IMG/VR virus record: IMGVR_UViG_3300046170_000384
Span: 1-36,137 of that record
DNA length: 36,137 bases
Strand: one strand, 5' to 3'
DNA from: a virus
Position numbers and translations under genes: made by a program. The notes under the pieces were generated by a model. It was not told the DNA's origin and made no database searches. It saw only the letters and a program-made list of their open reading frames with translations. Each line of letters starts with the position of its first letter. Positions within the stretch are counted from its first letter, which is position 1. Of the stretch, positions 22,429 through 31,465 are shown piece after piece.

Positions 22429-23576
22429 AGGTTTATAATGAAACAATCTTCTGTAATGTTGAACTTATTATCAACAAATCTTATTTGATCACCATACTTT
22501 TCATTCAAATACTCTGATACTTGGGAGGTAACTCTACGATCATTTTGAATATAGATTTTAAATCCACGATCAAGAAGATCAAGACAAAGACGATACTGCT
22601 GACTTTCCGTGATAATATCGGTCCCTCTCTTGTATGAAATATATTCAAAGTAGAAAGGTTTTCTCTCAGCATTCATCTTCTCCCAGTAGTTGGCAACTGT
22701 CAGAGCATGTTCATTATTAAATCCATCGGTGACATATCCAAGATTATACTCCAGTCCAACCTTTTTTGCAAAGTGTGCAAAGGCACGATTATCTCTAGGA
22801 AGGCATGGGCCACCATACCCCAAACCATAGTTCATGTACTTACTACCAATCCTTGAGTCACATCCAATTGCTCTAAGAACAGTAGTGATTTCATCACCGC
22901 ACCCAGACTTATGGAGAACGTCACCAAGCATGTTTGCATAACTGATCTTAGTTGTGAGAAAACAGTTGACTGCAATCTTAGTAATCTCTGCAGACTTAGG
23001 AGTCATTACACAAACGATGGCTCGTGTAACCTGAATTTTCTTGTAAAGAGTTTTAATGTCCTGAATAACATGATTCTCAAATTGAGAATCAACCCCAAGC
23101 AGAACCATATCTGCCTGCTTCAGGTCACTGATGATAGAACCTTGAGCAATGAACTCAGGGTTATACATCACATGCACGTTGCGAGGCAGATACTTTTGGA
23201 ATGCATCACAATCACCAGGATTAGTAGTACAACCAACCACAAAATATTTCTTCTTAGTTACATCCTTCAGATCTTCTACAACACCCCATACAGCAGACAC
23301 ATCATATGATCCATCCTCAAGTGAAGGAGTCGCGACCAGAGTGTAAATCAAATCACACTCTTCGATGACTTCCTTATTATTTGTTGTCGCTTTAAAGTTC
23401 TTAGAAATACGAAGAAGATCTTCTACCTCTGGCTCATTGGTAGAGATCTTTTTTGCATTCAAATCATTTACATAGTCTTCTCTGATGTCAGAGACAAGGA
23501 CATCATACCCTGCTTGTTCGCAAAGTAGAGCAAAACAAATTCCTAATCTGCCTGCACCAATAATTCCAATTTTCAT
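22425..23576 (-). CDS. UDP-glucose/GDP-mannose dehydrogenase family protein
   Basis: This 383-residue NAD-dependent four-electron sugar dehydrogenase starts MKIGIIGAGRLGICFALLCE. It has YNPEFIAQGSIISDL in the substrate loop, AEITKIAVNCFLTTKISYAN with the conserved Lys and Asn, and GYGGPCLPRDN with the catalytic Cys258. These support an active UDP-Glc 6-dehydrogenase (UDP-glucuronate) or GDP-Man 6-dehydrogenase. It is shorter than the 400-450 residues usual in bacteria, mainly at the C-terminus. Two NAD+ are used per turn, which may explain the adjacent NAD synthetase gene. Confidence 0.9.
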   Translation of the reverse strand: MKIGIIGAGRLGICFALLCEQAGYDVLVSDIREDYVNDLNAKKISTNEPEVEDLLRISKNFKATTNNKEVIEECDLIYTLVATPSLEDGSYDVSAVWGVVEDLKDVTKKKYFVVGCTTNPGDCDAFQKYLPRNVHVMYNPEFIAQGSIISDLKQADMVLLGVDSQFENHVIQDIKTLYKKIQVTRAIVCVMTPKSAEITKIAVNCFLTTKISYANMLGDVLHKSGCGDEITTVLRAIGCDSRIGSKYMNYGLGYGGPCLPRDNRAFAHFAKKVGLEYNLGYVTDGFNNEHALTVANYWEKMNAERKPFYFEYISYKRGTDIITESQQYRLCLDLLDRGFKIYIQNDRRVTSQVSEYLNEKYGDQIRFVDNKFNITEDCFIINL

Positions 23577-24313
23577 AACTTAAATGTTGGGATTGGTTCC
23601 ATCTTATGTTTGTTCTGCGTATTAAAGTCATGTAAAACTCTAACAGCAGGTCCAGTGCCATGCTCCATAGCATACTCTAGGTCTGCATAGGACGCACCTA
23701 GTTGATCTTCATCATTTCTACCATCATCCCATAATCCATCAGTTGGTTTTGCTTCAATAATCCTTGAGTCAACTCCCAAGAATTTTCCAAGTTCCCATAC
23801 TTCAGTTTTATAAAGGTCTGCGATAGGAGCGATGTCAACTCCACCGTCACCATATTTAGTATAGAATCCTACACCATAATCTTCAACCTTATTTCCCGTA
23901 CCCACAACAATACCACCTACAGATCCAGCAACCTGATACAGGGTTACCATGCGAATACGAGATCTAGTGTTTGCAAGGGCAAGTTTATTGTCATTGTATC
24001 CATCCATAGCGGATACAAATGTATTAAAGGTGTTTGATAAGTCGTACTTAAGTTTGGTTGCGTTAGAATATTTTTTCTCCAACCAATCAAGATGTGTATC
24101 TGATAGATTCTCTTGATCTTCCATTTGATGAATAGGCATACCCAAAACATAAGTAGGAAGTCCAGTCTCAGCACAAAGAGTTGAGACTACAGCAGAATCA
24201 ATGCCGCCAGATACACCGACAACTAATGCTTTGATATTGTTTTTAGTTACATAATCCTTTATCCACTCAACAATATTCAGTTTTAGTTCAAGATAATCTT
24301 CGATTCTGTTCAT
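23573..24313 (-). CDS. nadE: NH3-dependent NAD+ synthetase
   Basis: This 246-residue N-type ATP pyrophosphatase makes NAD+ from deamido-NAD, ATP and ammonia. It has the P-loop SGGIDSAVVS at 35-44, LANTRSRIRMVTLYQVAG and VVGTGNKVEDYGVGFYTKYG followed by GDGGVDIAPIADLYKTEVWE, the diagnostic NadE segments. There is no glutaminase domain. It is embedded in the glycan operon, coupled to the dehydrogenase by ATGA. It probably supports the NAD-using sugar enzymes or the infected cell's redox pool; that link is inference. Confidence 0.95.
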   Translation of the reverse strand: MNRIEDYLELKLNIVEWIKDYVTKNNIKALVVGVSGGIDSAVVSTLCAETGLPTYVLGMPIHQMEDQENLSDTHLDWLEKKYSNATKLKYDLSNTFNTFVSAMDGYNDNKLALANTRSRIRMVTLYQVAGSVGGIVVGTGNKVEDYGVGFYTKYGDGGVDIAPIADLYKTEVWELGKFLGVDSRIIEAKPTDGLWDDGRNDEDQLGASYADLEYAMEHGTGPAVRVLHDFNTQNKHKMEPIPTFKL

Positions 24314-24314
24314 T

Positions 24315-24935
24315 TTATTTAAGGCTCCAGTTTTCCCATACCCATTGATAATGCCAGTCTAAATTATGTGTTTTGGATAATACTTTAGTTAGTCTTTCAT
24401 ATGCTTCCTCAGCACCTGGAGGTTCTGGATGGAATTGTATTTGAAAGTTTTTAATTTTAGTTGTGTAATTATTCTCAAAAATGTTTTCAAGAATTTCATA
24501 CTCAGAACCTTCCACATTAATCTTTAGCAAATCAATGACATCAAAGTTAAGTTCTTCATATACCTCAGTAAATGATCTTACTTCCACACTACTCACTGGC
24601 ATATTTTCCTCTTCGCTAAATCGTTGAACTTCTACTAGAGAAGATCCATCATTGCAAAAGTAAAATTCTTGAGTTGATGTTTTATCAGAAACTCCATAAT
24701 TGAATGATCTAATCTTCTCATTAGAGTTAAACCTTCCTGCAATCACATCATAAAATTCTTTAAAAGGTTCAAATACATAAACATTACAATTAAATTTATT
24801 GTAGATATTATTAGCAAAATCGCCTTTATATCCACCCAAATCAACAACTACAGAGTTTGGATTTAAAGAGTAATCAAGTCTTTTAGTATAATCTCCGTTG
24901 TCAGCTAACCACCTATCTTGATCAAAAAATACCAT
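24315..24935 (-). CDS. FkbM-family methyltransferase, copy 1
   Basis: The 206-residue protein has SVVVDLGGYKGDFANNIYNK (SAM motif I), VYVFEPFKEFYDVI, VRSFTEVYEELNFDVIDLLK and INVEGSEYEILENI, the FkbM signature. It is only distantly like the second FkbM gene in the operon. The probable activity is O-methylation of a sugar. It shares a TAATG overlap with the GT-D gene upstream of it. Confidence 0.87.
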   Translation of the reverse strand: MVFFDQDRWLADNGDYTKRLDYSLNPNSVVVDLGGYKGDFANNIYNKFNCNVYVFEPFKEFYDVIAGRFNSNEKIRSFNYGVSDKTSTQEFYFCNDGSSLVEVQRFSEEENMPVSSVEVRSFTEVYEELNFDVIDLLKINVEGSEYEILENIFENNYTTKIKNFQIQFHPEPPGAEEAYERLTKVLSKTHNLDWHYQWVWENWSLK

Positions 24936-25801
24936 TAGTCTTCCCTCTCTAATAAAATGTGTTTTCCTTTTCCATTATATGCTAGATAATCAACTCCTGC
25001 ATACAATTCCGTTTCATCAATTTGATAGTTAGTCCAATCTCCAACATATGGTCTTTCTACATCAATAATACCTGCAAGGGCATCGATAGAAGCACCAACG
25101 TCAAGAAATACAGCATCAGTATACTTCTTAAGTCTATGTATTAGACCAGACTTAACATGGCCCATACCCATTAAGAAAATCTTAGATGTGGTATTTTTAA
25201 GTTGCTCTCCAACCATTTTTTCAGTTGCATCAATATCATCACAAGCAAATTTCTGGGGAAGAGATACATAATCTTCAAACTTTTCAAGTCCAAGATACTC
25301 TTGATATTGAGGTGCTTCAATAATATTACGAATGATATTCATCTTTATATCTGCACCAATCAAACCAATCTTTCCAGCAAAGGTTTGAAGCAACCACTTG
25401 TTAGTAACTAATCCATACCCAAACTCTGCTGGATAGTCAATATTCACTCCGGAGAGAACCTCACCGAACTTTTGGCGATTATCAGGATAAATCTCACAAG
25501 TATAATAATCACACTCTCTAGCACCATCCTTGAATGCCTGGTGATCAATCTGACTATATGGTTTACTTAATGCTCTACGCCCAGGTGTTGCACTACCAAC
25601 TGACTCACCTTTTAGGAAAAAATAATCACCATCACCAAACTTGTAAAAAGTTTTAGATTCATTCTTATCTACAAGATCAACCAGAAGGTCCTTAAATTCA
25701 CTCAACTTCTCTTGAAAGTTTGGGTAGGTTTTAACACTACCAAAACATGGATTGGCATCTAAGTTTTTAGTGCCATCAATTTTGTAAAGATCCAAATACA
25801 T
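24935..25801 (-). CDS. GT-D-fold-like glycosyltransferase
   Basis: This 288-residue protein has TFYKFGDGDYFFLKGESVGS, where GDGD takes the place of the GDGE-type motif of GT-D (DUF1792/SP_1767-like) transferases. Near the C-terminus it has MGMGHVKSGLIHRLKK and VFLDVGASIDALAGII, also typical. GT-D enzymes transfer glucose or related sugars to glycans or glycoproteins. The family call rests on the motifs and overall layout. It is coupled to FkbM copy 1 (TAATG). Confidence 0.65.
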   Translation of the reverse strand: MYLDLYKIDGTKNLDANPCFGSVKTYPNFQEKLSEFKDLLVDLVDKNESKTFYKFGDGDYFFLKGESVGSATPGRRALSKPYSQIDHQAFKDGARECDYYTCEIYPDNRQKFGEVLSGVNIDYPAEFGYGLVTNKWLLQTFAGKIGLIGADIKMNIIRNIIEAPQYQEYLGLEKFEDYVSLPQKFACDDIDATEKMVGEQLKNTTSKIFLMGMGHVKSGLIHRLKKYTDAVFLDVGASIDALAGIIDVERPYVGDWTNYQIDETELYAGVDYLAYNGKGKHILLERED

Positions 25802-25802
25802 A

Positions 25803-26966
25803 TCAATCCTCTACTACTATGGTGCCATGATAGATGGTTGTTTTACCATCATACGATGTAATTGATTTCTCATAATAATATTGTTTAATCCAATAGATCA
25901 CATAATCAATATCTTCTTGTGTCATTCCGGGATGACAAGGGAGACTTATTAACTTTTTCCATTCACGATCAGCAACAGTGTAACTACGGTCCTGTCTAAC
26001 AATTTTATGTGTATGTAGTGGTTTATAATGAACACTGGTATGAATTTTTTTATCTGCAAGATAGTTTATCATATCATTCCGTTCGATCGCAGGAACACGG
26101 GCACCATAATGCTGAACTGTTTCTGACCAAGCCGGTGTTCTAATTAACCCAGACAATCCTTCATTGTAACATTTCTGAATGTGCCTACGCCATTCAAGAT
26201 GATTAGACAATTTTTTCATTTGTTCCAGTGCAATTGCTGCTTGAAGATCTATCATATAACACTTATATCCCAGAACATCAACATCATAATCCCAAGAGTA
26301 TCCAGGTTTATCACCCAAATTGTTCATGCGAGAAAATGTGCTGGTAATTCCCATCCAAGTTAGTGGAACAAGTTTTTCATAAAGATCCTTATCGTTGGTA
26401 GTAATCATGCCACCATCACCACATGGCATGGTCTTTACTGCCTGAAAAGACCATACTGCAGCATCTCCTTTAGATCCTGCTCCAGGAGTATAACAACTAT
26501 GAGCACAATCTTCTAGAATGAACCCATCATAAAACTCACGAATCTCATCAATAGGTGCAGGAACACCTGCCATATTAACAGCAATAATTGCTTTAGTATT
26601 TGGTTTTAGATTTCTACGAACATCTTCAGGATCAATGCATAGAGTATCATCCAAAACATCCACAATATTTGATGTACAATTATTCCAAAGAGGGGCAACT
26701 GCAGTTGTTATAAACGACATTGTGGGATTAATAATATCACAGTCTTTAATACCCAATGCCTTAAACACAAGATCTTGACCTGCAGTATTACTAGTTACTG
26801 CCACTGCATACTTGGCACCAACCATTTCAGCAAACTTTTTTTCAAACTCAGCTACCTTGGGACCTTTACCCCACCAACCAGTTTCAATACATTCTCTAAG
26901 AGAATCAAGTTCTTCATTACCTCCAACTGGTCGAAGAACAGGTAATACGGTTTCACGAATTTTCAT
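25803..26966 (-). CDS. DegT/DnrJ/EryC1/StrS-family sugar aminotransferase
   Basis: This 387-residue PLP enzyme has GWWGKGPKVAEFEKKFAEMV, SNTAGQDLVFKALG, LEDCAHSCYTPGAGSKGDAA with PLP-binding Asp153, and WSFQAVKTMPCGDGGMITT with the Schiff-base Lys178. The Lys argues for aminotransfer and against the His-type 3-dehydratase ColD. With gmd in the same operon, a likely substrate is GDP-4-keto-6-deoxymannose, giving GDP-perosamine, but other keto sugars are possible. The last 25 residues (YDGKTTIYHGTIVVED) extend past the usual family end. Confidence 0.88.
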   Translation of the reverse strand: MKIRETVLPVLRPVGGNEELDSLRECIETGWWGKGPKVAEFEKKFAEMVGAKYAVAVTSNTAGQDLVFKALGIKDCDIINPTMSFITTAVAPLWNNCTSNIVDVLDDTLCIDPEDVRRNLKPNTKAIIAVNMAGVPAPIDEIREFYDGFILEDCAHSCYTPGAGSKGDAAVWSFQAVKTMPCGDGGMITTNDKDLYEKLVPLTWMGITSTFSRMNNLGDKPGYSWDYDVDVLGYKCYMIDLQAAIALEQMKKLSNHLEWRRHIQKCYNEGLSGLIRTPAWSETVQHYGARVPAIERNDMINYLADKKIHTSVHYKPLHTHKIVRQDRSYTVADREWKKLISLPCHPGMTQEDIDYVIYWIKQYYYEKSITSYDGKTTIYHGTIVVED

Positions 26967-26967
26967 G

Positions 26968-27669
26968 TTAGCAAATGTGATAGTTAGAAACGTCTAGTGT
27001 TTGTCCATTGATTTCCCAATCATTACGAATTAGACCCAAGAAATCCAACATCTCATAATCAATAATATTATTGATTATGTAATTATAAAGATTTTGTTCT
27101 GATCCAATATGATTGGAAAGGTTGTTATCCAATTCTTTCATACTGTGCTCTGCATATTGTACCATACATTCTCTTTTCATGGAGAAAAACATATCATTAA
27201 ACAAGGGTCCTTTATTTGATTCAGTCAATCTACCATCCAAAAATAAAAAATCTGGATTAGATATCAATGCACTCTTTTCTAAACGTTCCGTTCTTTCAAA
27301 TACATAAGGACAGGTAAAAACTTTCCTTGCAGAGATGTAAGAAATATTTTCATATTGATCTAAATTAGTTTGATCTAGAGCAGTTTTGAGCATGAGAAGT
27401 TCTCCCATACCTTTATTTCTTGTCCCAATATTACCTTCACTACCCACTACACACATCTCTGTATCGGAAAGTAATTCCTTTAATTCATTATTTTTTAGTT
27501 GATCTGGTTCATCAATAGTATTTTCACAGACCAAAAGATCAAAAGAATCTGGTAGAACTCTCTTCAATTGTTTAAGGCAGATTAAGTATTCATCTTCTCT
27601 AGCATCACAGACTTCTTTAGAAAGTTGAACTGGACGCAAAGAGCAGAATGCTAATGCTAAATTTTTCAT
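26968..27669 (-). CDS. Unrecognised protein within the glycan operon
   Basis: This 233-residue soluble protein starts MKNLALAFCSLRPVQLSKEV and contains EGNIGTRNKGMGELLMLKTA and ISYISARKVFTCPYVFERTE, then KGPLFNDMFFSMKRECMVQY. The layout (N-terminal strand, central acidic loop, FSMKR segment) is reminiscent of GT-A-like glycosyltransferases, but I see no clear DxD. It is coupled to the STELLO-like gene by an ATGA overlap and is followed directly by the aminotransferase. A glycan-related function is inferred from position only. Confidence 0.7.
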   Translation of the reverse strand: MKNLALAFCSLRPVQLSKEVCDAREDEYLICLKQLKRVLPDSFDLLVCENTIDEPDQLKNNELKELLSDTEMCVVGSEGNIGTRNKGMGELLMLKTALDQTNLDQYENISYISARKVFTCPYVFERTERLEKSALISNPDFLFLDGRLTESNKGPLFNDMFFSMKRECMVQYAEHSMKELDNNLSNHIGSEQNLYNYIINNIIDYEMLDFLGLIRNDWEINGQTLDVSNYHIC

Positions 27670-28581
27670 TCGTATGCTTTCATATAAGTTTTATAAAAGT
27701 GTTGTGCTTCTTCAGGAAGATTATCCATATATTTTTGAAGGTTATTAATAAAATTGTAAGTATTACGATAACCAATTACTTCTTTTTCAAGATTAGTCAC
27801 CAAATCTTGTACGTTTCTGTCCTGATAAACCGATGCTTTATTATAGATCACTGAGTTAGGGAAATAATATTGCAAAATATATGAACCCCAGATATCATCC
27901 ATTCTTCCTACATGAGGAAGCACAGCATAGTATGGCAATACTTCTCTTGCTAAAAAAGTATTCTGACTATTAAATGGAGCGATTTTATTTGAACAGTATG
28001 GTTCCTCTACATTGTATTTTACTATAGGTTTCATTGTAAGTCTAGCCCATAGCATCAATATCAGGATCACCATCCCATAGATCTGCCTGAACTAATACCT
28101 TACGCTTTACTTTGCCTTTGTACTCAACTTCATGCCTTTTTCCTAGCAAATCAATTGGAAAACCTCTGTGCCAAATATCTGGAGTATTTGTTACAGACAA
28201 TGGATCAAATACATTCTGAGATGGTTCATACAAATCACATTCAATTGCCTGACCAACTAAAAGATTTTTACCCCAATCATCATAGGGAATATTATCATCA
28301 TCAACTGTGGCAACAATGTCTGCACCTTGCTTGTATGCATAAAGAAATCCAATATTTCTTCTTTGAATACTCTTCCATCCAATTGAATCAGACAAATCTT
28401 TGTTAATAGTATCTTGCATGTCTGGAGAGAGGTAAATGCAATCCAGTTCCTCATACTTTAAATGTGGAGTTTTTGTATCACCTACTACAATAAGTGTCCA
28501 TCCCTCCATCTGAGAAAACTTTTGTGTTGCTAAAGTCGGTGCGTTAATAGTTGTAGTTACAATATATTTTTTTAATCCCAT
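27666..28581 (-). CDS. STELLO-like (DUF288-type) glycosyltransferase (one frameshift)
   Basis: The reading starts MGLKKYIVTTTINAPTLATQ, then LIVVGDTKTPHLKYEELDCI, SIQRRNIGFLYAYKQGADIV and ATVDDDNIPYDDW. The VGDxKTP and RNIGFLYAYKxGA...DDDNxP pattern is that of the STELLO/DUF288 family, whose plant members act in cellulose synthase trafficking in the Golgi. An extra G at 28046-28048 shifts the frame (ATGGGCTAG where ATGGCTAGA is expected); corrected length is about 304 residues. The DDDN likely binds metal and nucleotide sugar. Confidence 0.75.
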
Positions 28582-29503
28582 TCTATTTCTCCATTAATGA
28601 TAATTTCAGTATTGCTATTAATTTTCTGCTTATTATACTTAATAAATCCCCAATCAGATTTATTCTCATACTTTACTTTGGCATAATTATTGTCTCTAGG
28701 AAGAGGATGTCCGTGATAAATGTGATAATAAGGTGAACTTAAAAACTTAAGATTTTTTCCTTTGTGTAGCAGATTCCAAAGAATTTCTGCGTCCATACAA
28801 GATTGATTTAAAAGCTAGTTCGATGACTATTATCATTCTCATTGTATGCTGTAGCAACATTAAAGAAGACATCTCGCGAGAACATGGTTGCATCTCCAGA
28901 CCATAAACCAAGAACGGGATCTTCTTCAAGAAGATTATGATACTTTAGATTCTCATACAGATCTAAAACTTGTTTAGGATCTCCCCATCCATCAAGAGGG
29001 CCTGTTAATTCTCCACCATGATTAGCAACTCTAGGATTAGATACTGGGTAGTCGCCTAGAGAAATATCTCCACGCATCCTGCAGCGATAGAATACATCTT
29101 CTTTATCATCACTATCAAGTTCCCCCCTAATCTCATTAATCAACTCTTCAGTCATCATAATGTCCGAATTAGTGATAAAGATTAATTTACCAGTAGAAAT
29201 TCTACATCCAGCATTTTTTGCAAAATACTCATAGTAAGTTGAAGGTGTTAAATCTTCAGCAACAGATACTGAAGGGTCAACAATCAAATTCTTCACTCTA
29301 GGGTGTTGAAGAATTTCTTCCATTAAAGAATTAACATAAAGATATTGCTCATTGATTGGATTAAAATCAACCACAATCATTTCATAATCAATACCCGAAC
29401 TATCAAGCAATTTAAGATTATGCGATACTGCTTGTTCTAACCTATCAATAAATTGTTCACCGTAATTATCATCCCTACCACCCAATACAATACTTAAGTC
29501 CAT
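28572..29503 (-). CDS. GT-A (GT2-like) glycosyltransferase (one frameshift)
   Basis: The start ATG overlaps the fcl stop (TAATG), giving [37 protein letters not shown] carries the nucleotide-sugar acidic motif. GLWSGDATMFSRDVFFNVAT and, after the break, MDAEILWNLLHKGKNLKFLS and YHIYHGHPLPRD complete a GT2/GT27-like fold. A T appears to be missing in the run at 28810-28813; correction gives about 310 residues. The 3' end overlaps the STELLO-like gene by 10 bases. Donor and acceptor are unknown. Confidence 0.75.
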
Positions 29504-30465
29504 TAAACTTTCTCCATTAAAATTTGTTTGTACCAATCATAAGTCTCTTTAATTCCATCTTTTAATTCAATCTTCGGTTCCCAACCAAGTGATTTAATTT
29601 TAGCAACATCAAGAACTTTTCTTAGAGTACCATTAGGTTTATCAGTATCCCAGATAATGCCACCTCTGAAGCCAACTACATCAGAAATCATCCTTGCAAG
29701 AACACCAATCTCAATGTCTTCACCAGTTCCAACATTAAGAGGTTCATCACTATCATACTTAACCATGGCAGTAAAGCAAGCTTCTGCAAGGTCATCAACA
29801 TGAAGAAACTCTCTCTTAGGTGTTCCATCACCCCAAAGATAAATTGATGGGTTAAAAGGTCCGCCAAGATCATGATCAATTACATCTTTACCTTCATCAA
29901 ACTTGCGAATTAATGCTGGAAGAACGTGAGATGACTCAAGGTCAAAGTTATCGTTTGGACCATAAAGATTCGTAGGCATCAGAGAGATTGCATTGAATCC
30001 ATACTGCTTACGATATGCTTGACACATTTTGATACCAGCAATCTTTGCAATTGCATAAGCATCATTTGTAGGTTCTAAAGGACCAGTCAAAAGGTATTCT
30101 TCTTTGATTGGTTGTGGGCATTCCTTAGGATAGATGCAAGAAGATCCAAGAAACAAAAGTTTTTTTACACCAAACTTCCTAGCAGCATGAATGATATTTG
30201 ATTGAATCATCAAATTATCATAGATGAAGTGAGCAGGAAAATCCCTATTGGCAAGAATACCACCTACTTTTGCTGCTGAAAGATAGACGTATTCTGGTTC
30301 ATTATCATTAAAAAATCTTTCTACATCTTCTTGCCGTCGAAGATCAAAATGACATGAAGGAGTTACAGAAATATTCGCATACTCCTTTCGATGAAGCATA
30401 CGAGTAATTGCAGACCCCACTAATCCAGTATGTCCAGCAACATAGACTCGACTCTGACTATTCAT
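29503..30465 (-). CDS. fcl: GDP-L-fucose synthase
   Basis: This 320-residue bifunctional 3,5-epimerase/4-reductase turns GDP-4-keto-6-deoxymannose into GDP-L-fucose using NADPH. The cofactor motif [10 protein letters not shown] is at 11-20. [20 protein letters not shown] and [15 protein letters not shown] give the Ser-Tyr137-Lys141 triad region, and [20 protein letters not shown] is diagnostic for Fcl/WcaG. It follows gmd with an 8-base overlap, so the product of one is the substrate of the next. Confidence 0.95.
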   Translation of the reverse strand: MNSQSRVYVAGHTGLVGSAITRMLHRKEYANISVTPSCHFDLRRQEDVERFFNDNEPEYVYLSAAKVGGILANRDFPAHFIYDNLMIQSNIIHAARKFGVKKLLFLGSSCIYPKECPQPIKEEYLLTGPLEPTNDAYAIAKIAGIKMCQAYRKQYGFNAISLMPTNLYGPNDNFDLESSHVLPALIRKFDEGKDVIDHDLGGPFNPSIYLWGDGTPKREFLHVDDLAEACFTAMVKYDSDEPLNVGTGEDIEIGVLARMISDVVGFRGGIIWDTDKPNGTLRKVLDVAKIKSLGWEPKIELKDGIKETYDWYKQILMEKV

Positions 30466-31465
30466 AAAGACACATTTCCTTAACTAATTCTTTAAAAGAA
30501 ACTTTAGGCACCCAACCTAAGATTTCTTTTGCCTTTGTGGCATCACCTAATAAAGTTTCAACTTCAGCAGGTCGGAAATATTTATCATCTATTCTAACAA
30601 TTGTTTTTCCAGTATTTTTATCAACACCTACTTCATCAAGTCCTTGACCCACCCACTCAATATCAAAACCAAAGTAAGATGCAGATTCTTCTACAAAATC
30701 CCTAACTGAATACTGCTCACCAGTAGCAATAACATAATCATCTGGTTCGTCTTGCTGCAACATCAACCACATTGCTTCGACATAATCTCTAGCATGTCCC
30801 CAGTCTCTTTTAGCATCTAGATTTCCAAGATATAAACAATCATCTTTTCCATTTCTAATCCTATTCAATCCCATTGCAATCTTTTTAGTTACAAAAGTTT
30901 CACCTCTCCTTGGACTTTCGTGATTAAATAAAATTCCTGAACTTGCATGAATACCATATGCCTCCCTATAATTTTTTGTAATCCAATGGGCATATAATTT
31001 TGCCACACCATATGGTGATCTTGGATAAAAAGGAGTTATTTCCGTCTGAGGAATTTGTTGAACTTTACCAAACATTTCGGAGGTAGATGCTTGATAGAAC
31101 TTAACTACATTCTCCATTTTAAGAATTCGTATTGCTTCTAAAATACGAAGAGTTCCCATTGCATCACTGTTTGCAGTATATTCTGGAGTCTCAAATGATA
31201 CTTTTACATGGCTCTGTGCTCCTAAGTTATAAATTTCATCAGGTTGAATCGTTTGAATCAACCTAATAAGATTGGTGGAGTCTGTGAGATCTCCATAGTA
31301 CAACTTAAAATTTTTATCATTTTCAAAAATATCATCAATTCTACTGGTATTGAACGAAGAACTTCTTCTTTTAATACCATATACTTTATATTTCTTGTTT
31401 AATAAAAACTCCGCTAGATAAGAACCGTCTTGACCTGTGACTCCAGTGATGAGTGCTTTTTTCAT
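30458..31465 (-). CDS. gmd: GDP-mannose 4,6-dehydratase
   Basis: This 335-residue enzyme makes GDP-4-keto-6-deoxy-D-mannose from GDP-mannose, the branch point to GDP-fucose, GDP-perosamine and GDP-rhamnose. It has [20 protein letters not shown] at the start, [10 protein letters not shown] with Thr/Ser/Glu at 128-130, the catalytic Tyr152 and Lys156 in [32 protein letters not shown] and [17 protein letters not shown], all diagnostic. Host GDP-mannose is presumably the source. It is coupled to the epimerase gene by ATGA. Confidence 0.96.
   Translation of the reverse strand: MKKALITGVTGQDGSYLAEFLLNKKYKVYGIKRRSSSFNTSRIDDIFENDKNFKLYYGDLTDSTNLIRLIQTIQPDEIYNLGAQSHVKVSFETPEYTANSDAMGTLRILEAIRILKMENVVKFYQASTSEMFGKVQQIPQTEITPFYPRSPYGVAKLYAHWITKNYREAYGIHASSGILFNHESPRRGETFVTKKIAMGLNRIRNGKDDCLYLGNLDAKRDWGHARDYVEAMWLMLQQDEPDDYVIATGEQYSVRDFVEESASYFGFDIEWVGQGLDEVGVDKNTGKTIVRIDDKYFRPAEVETLLGDATKAKEILGWVPKVSFKELVKEMCLYE

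Noticed and set aside
25803-26966. ColD-type 3-dehydratase (colitose pathway)
   Set aside because: ColD has His in place of the PLP Lys; this protein keeps Lys178 in QAVKTMPCGDGG, so aminotransferase is preferred.
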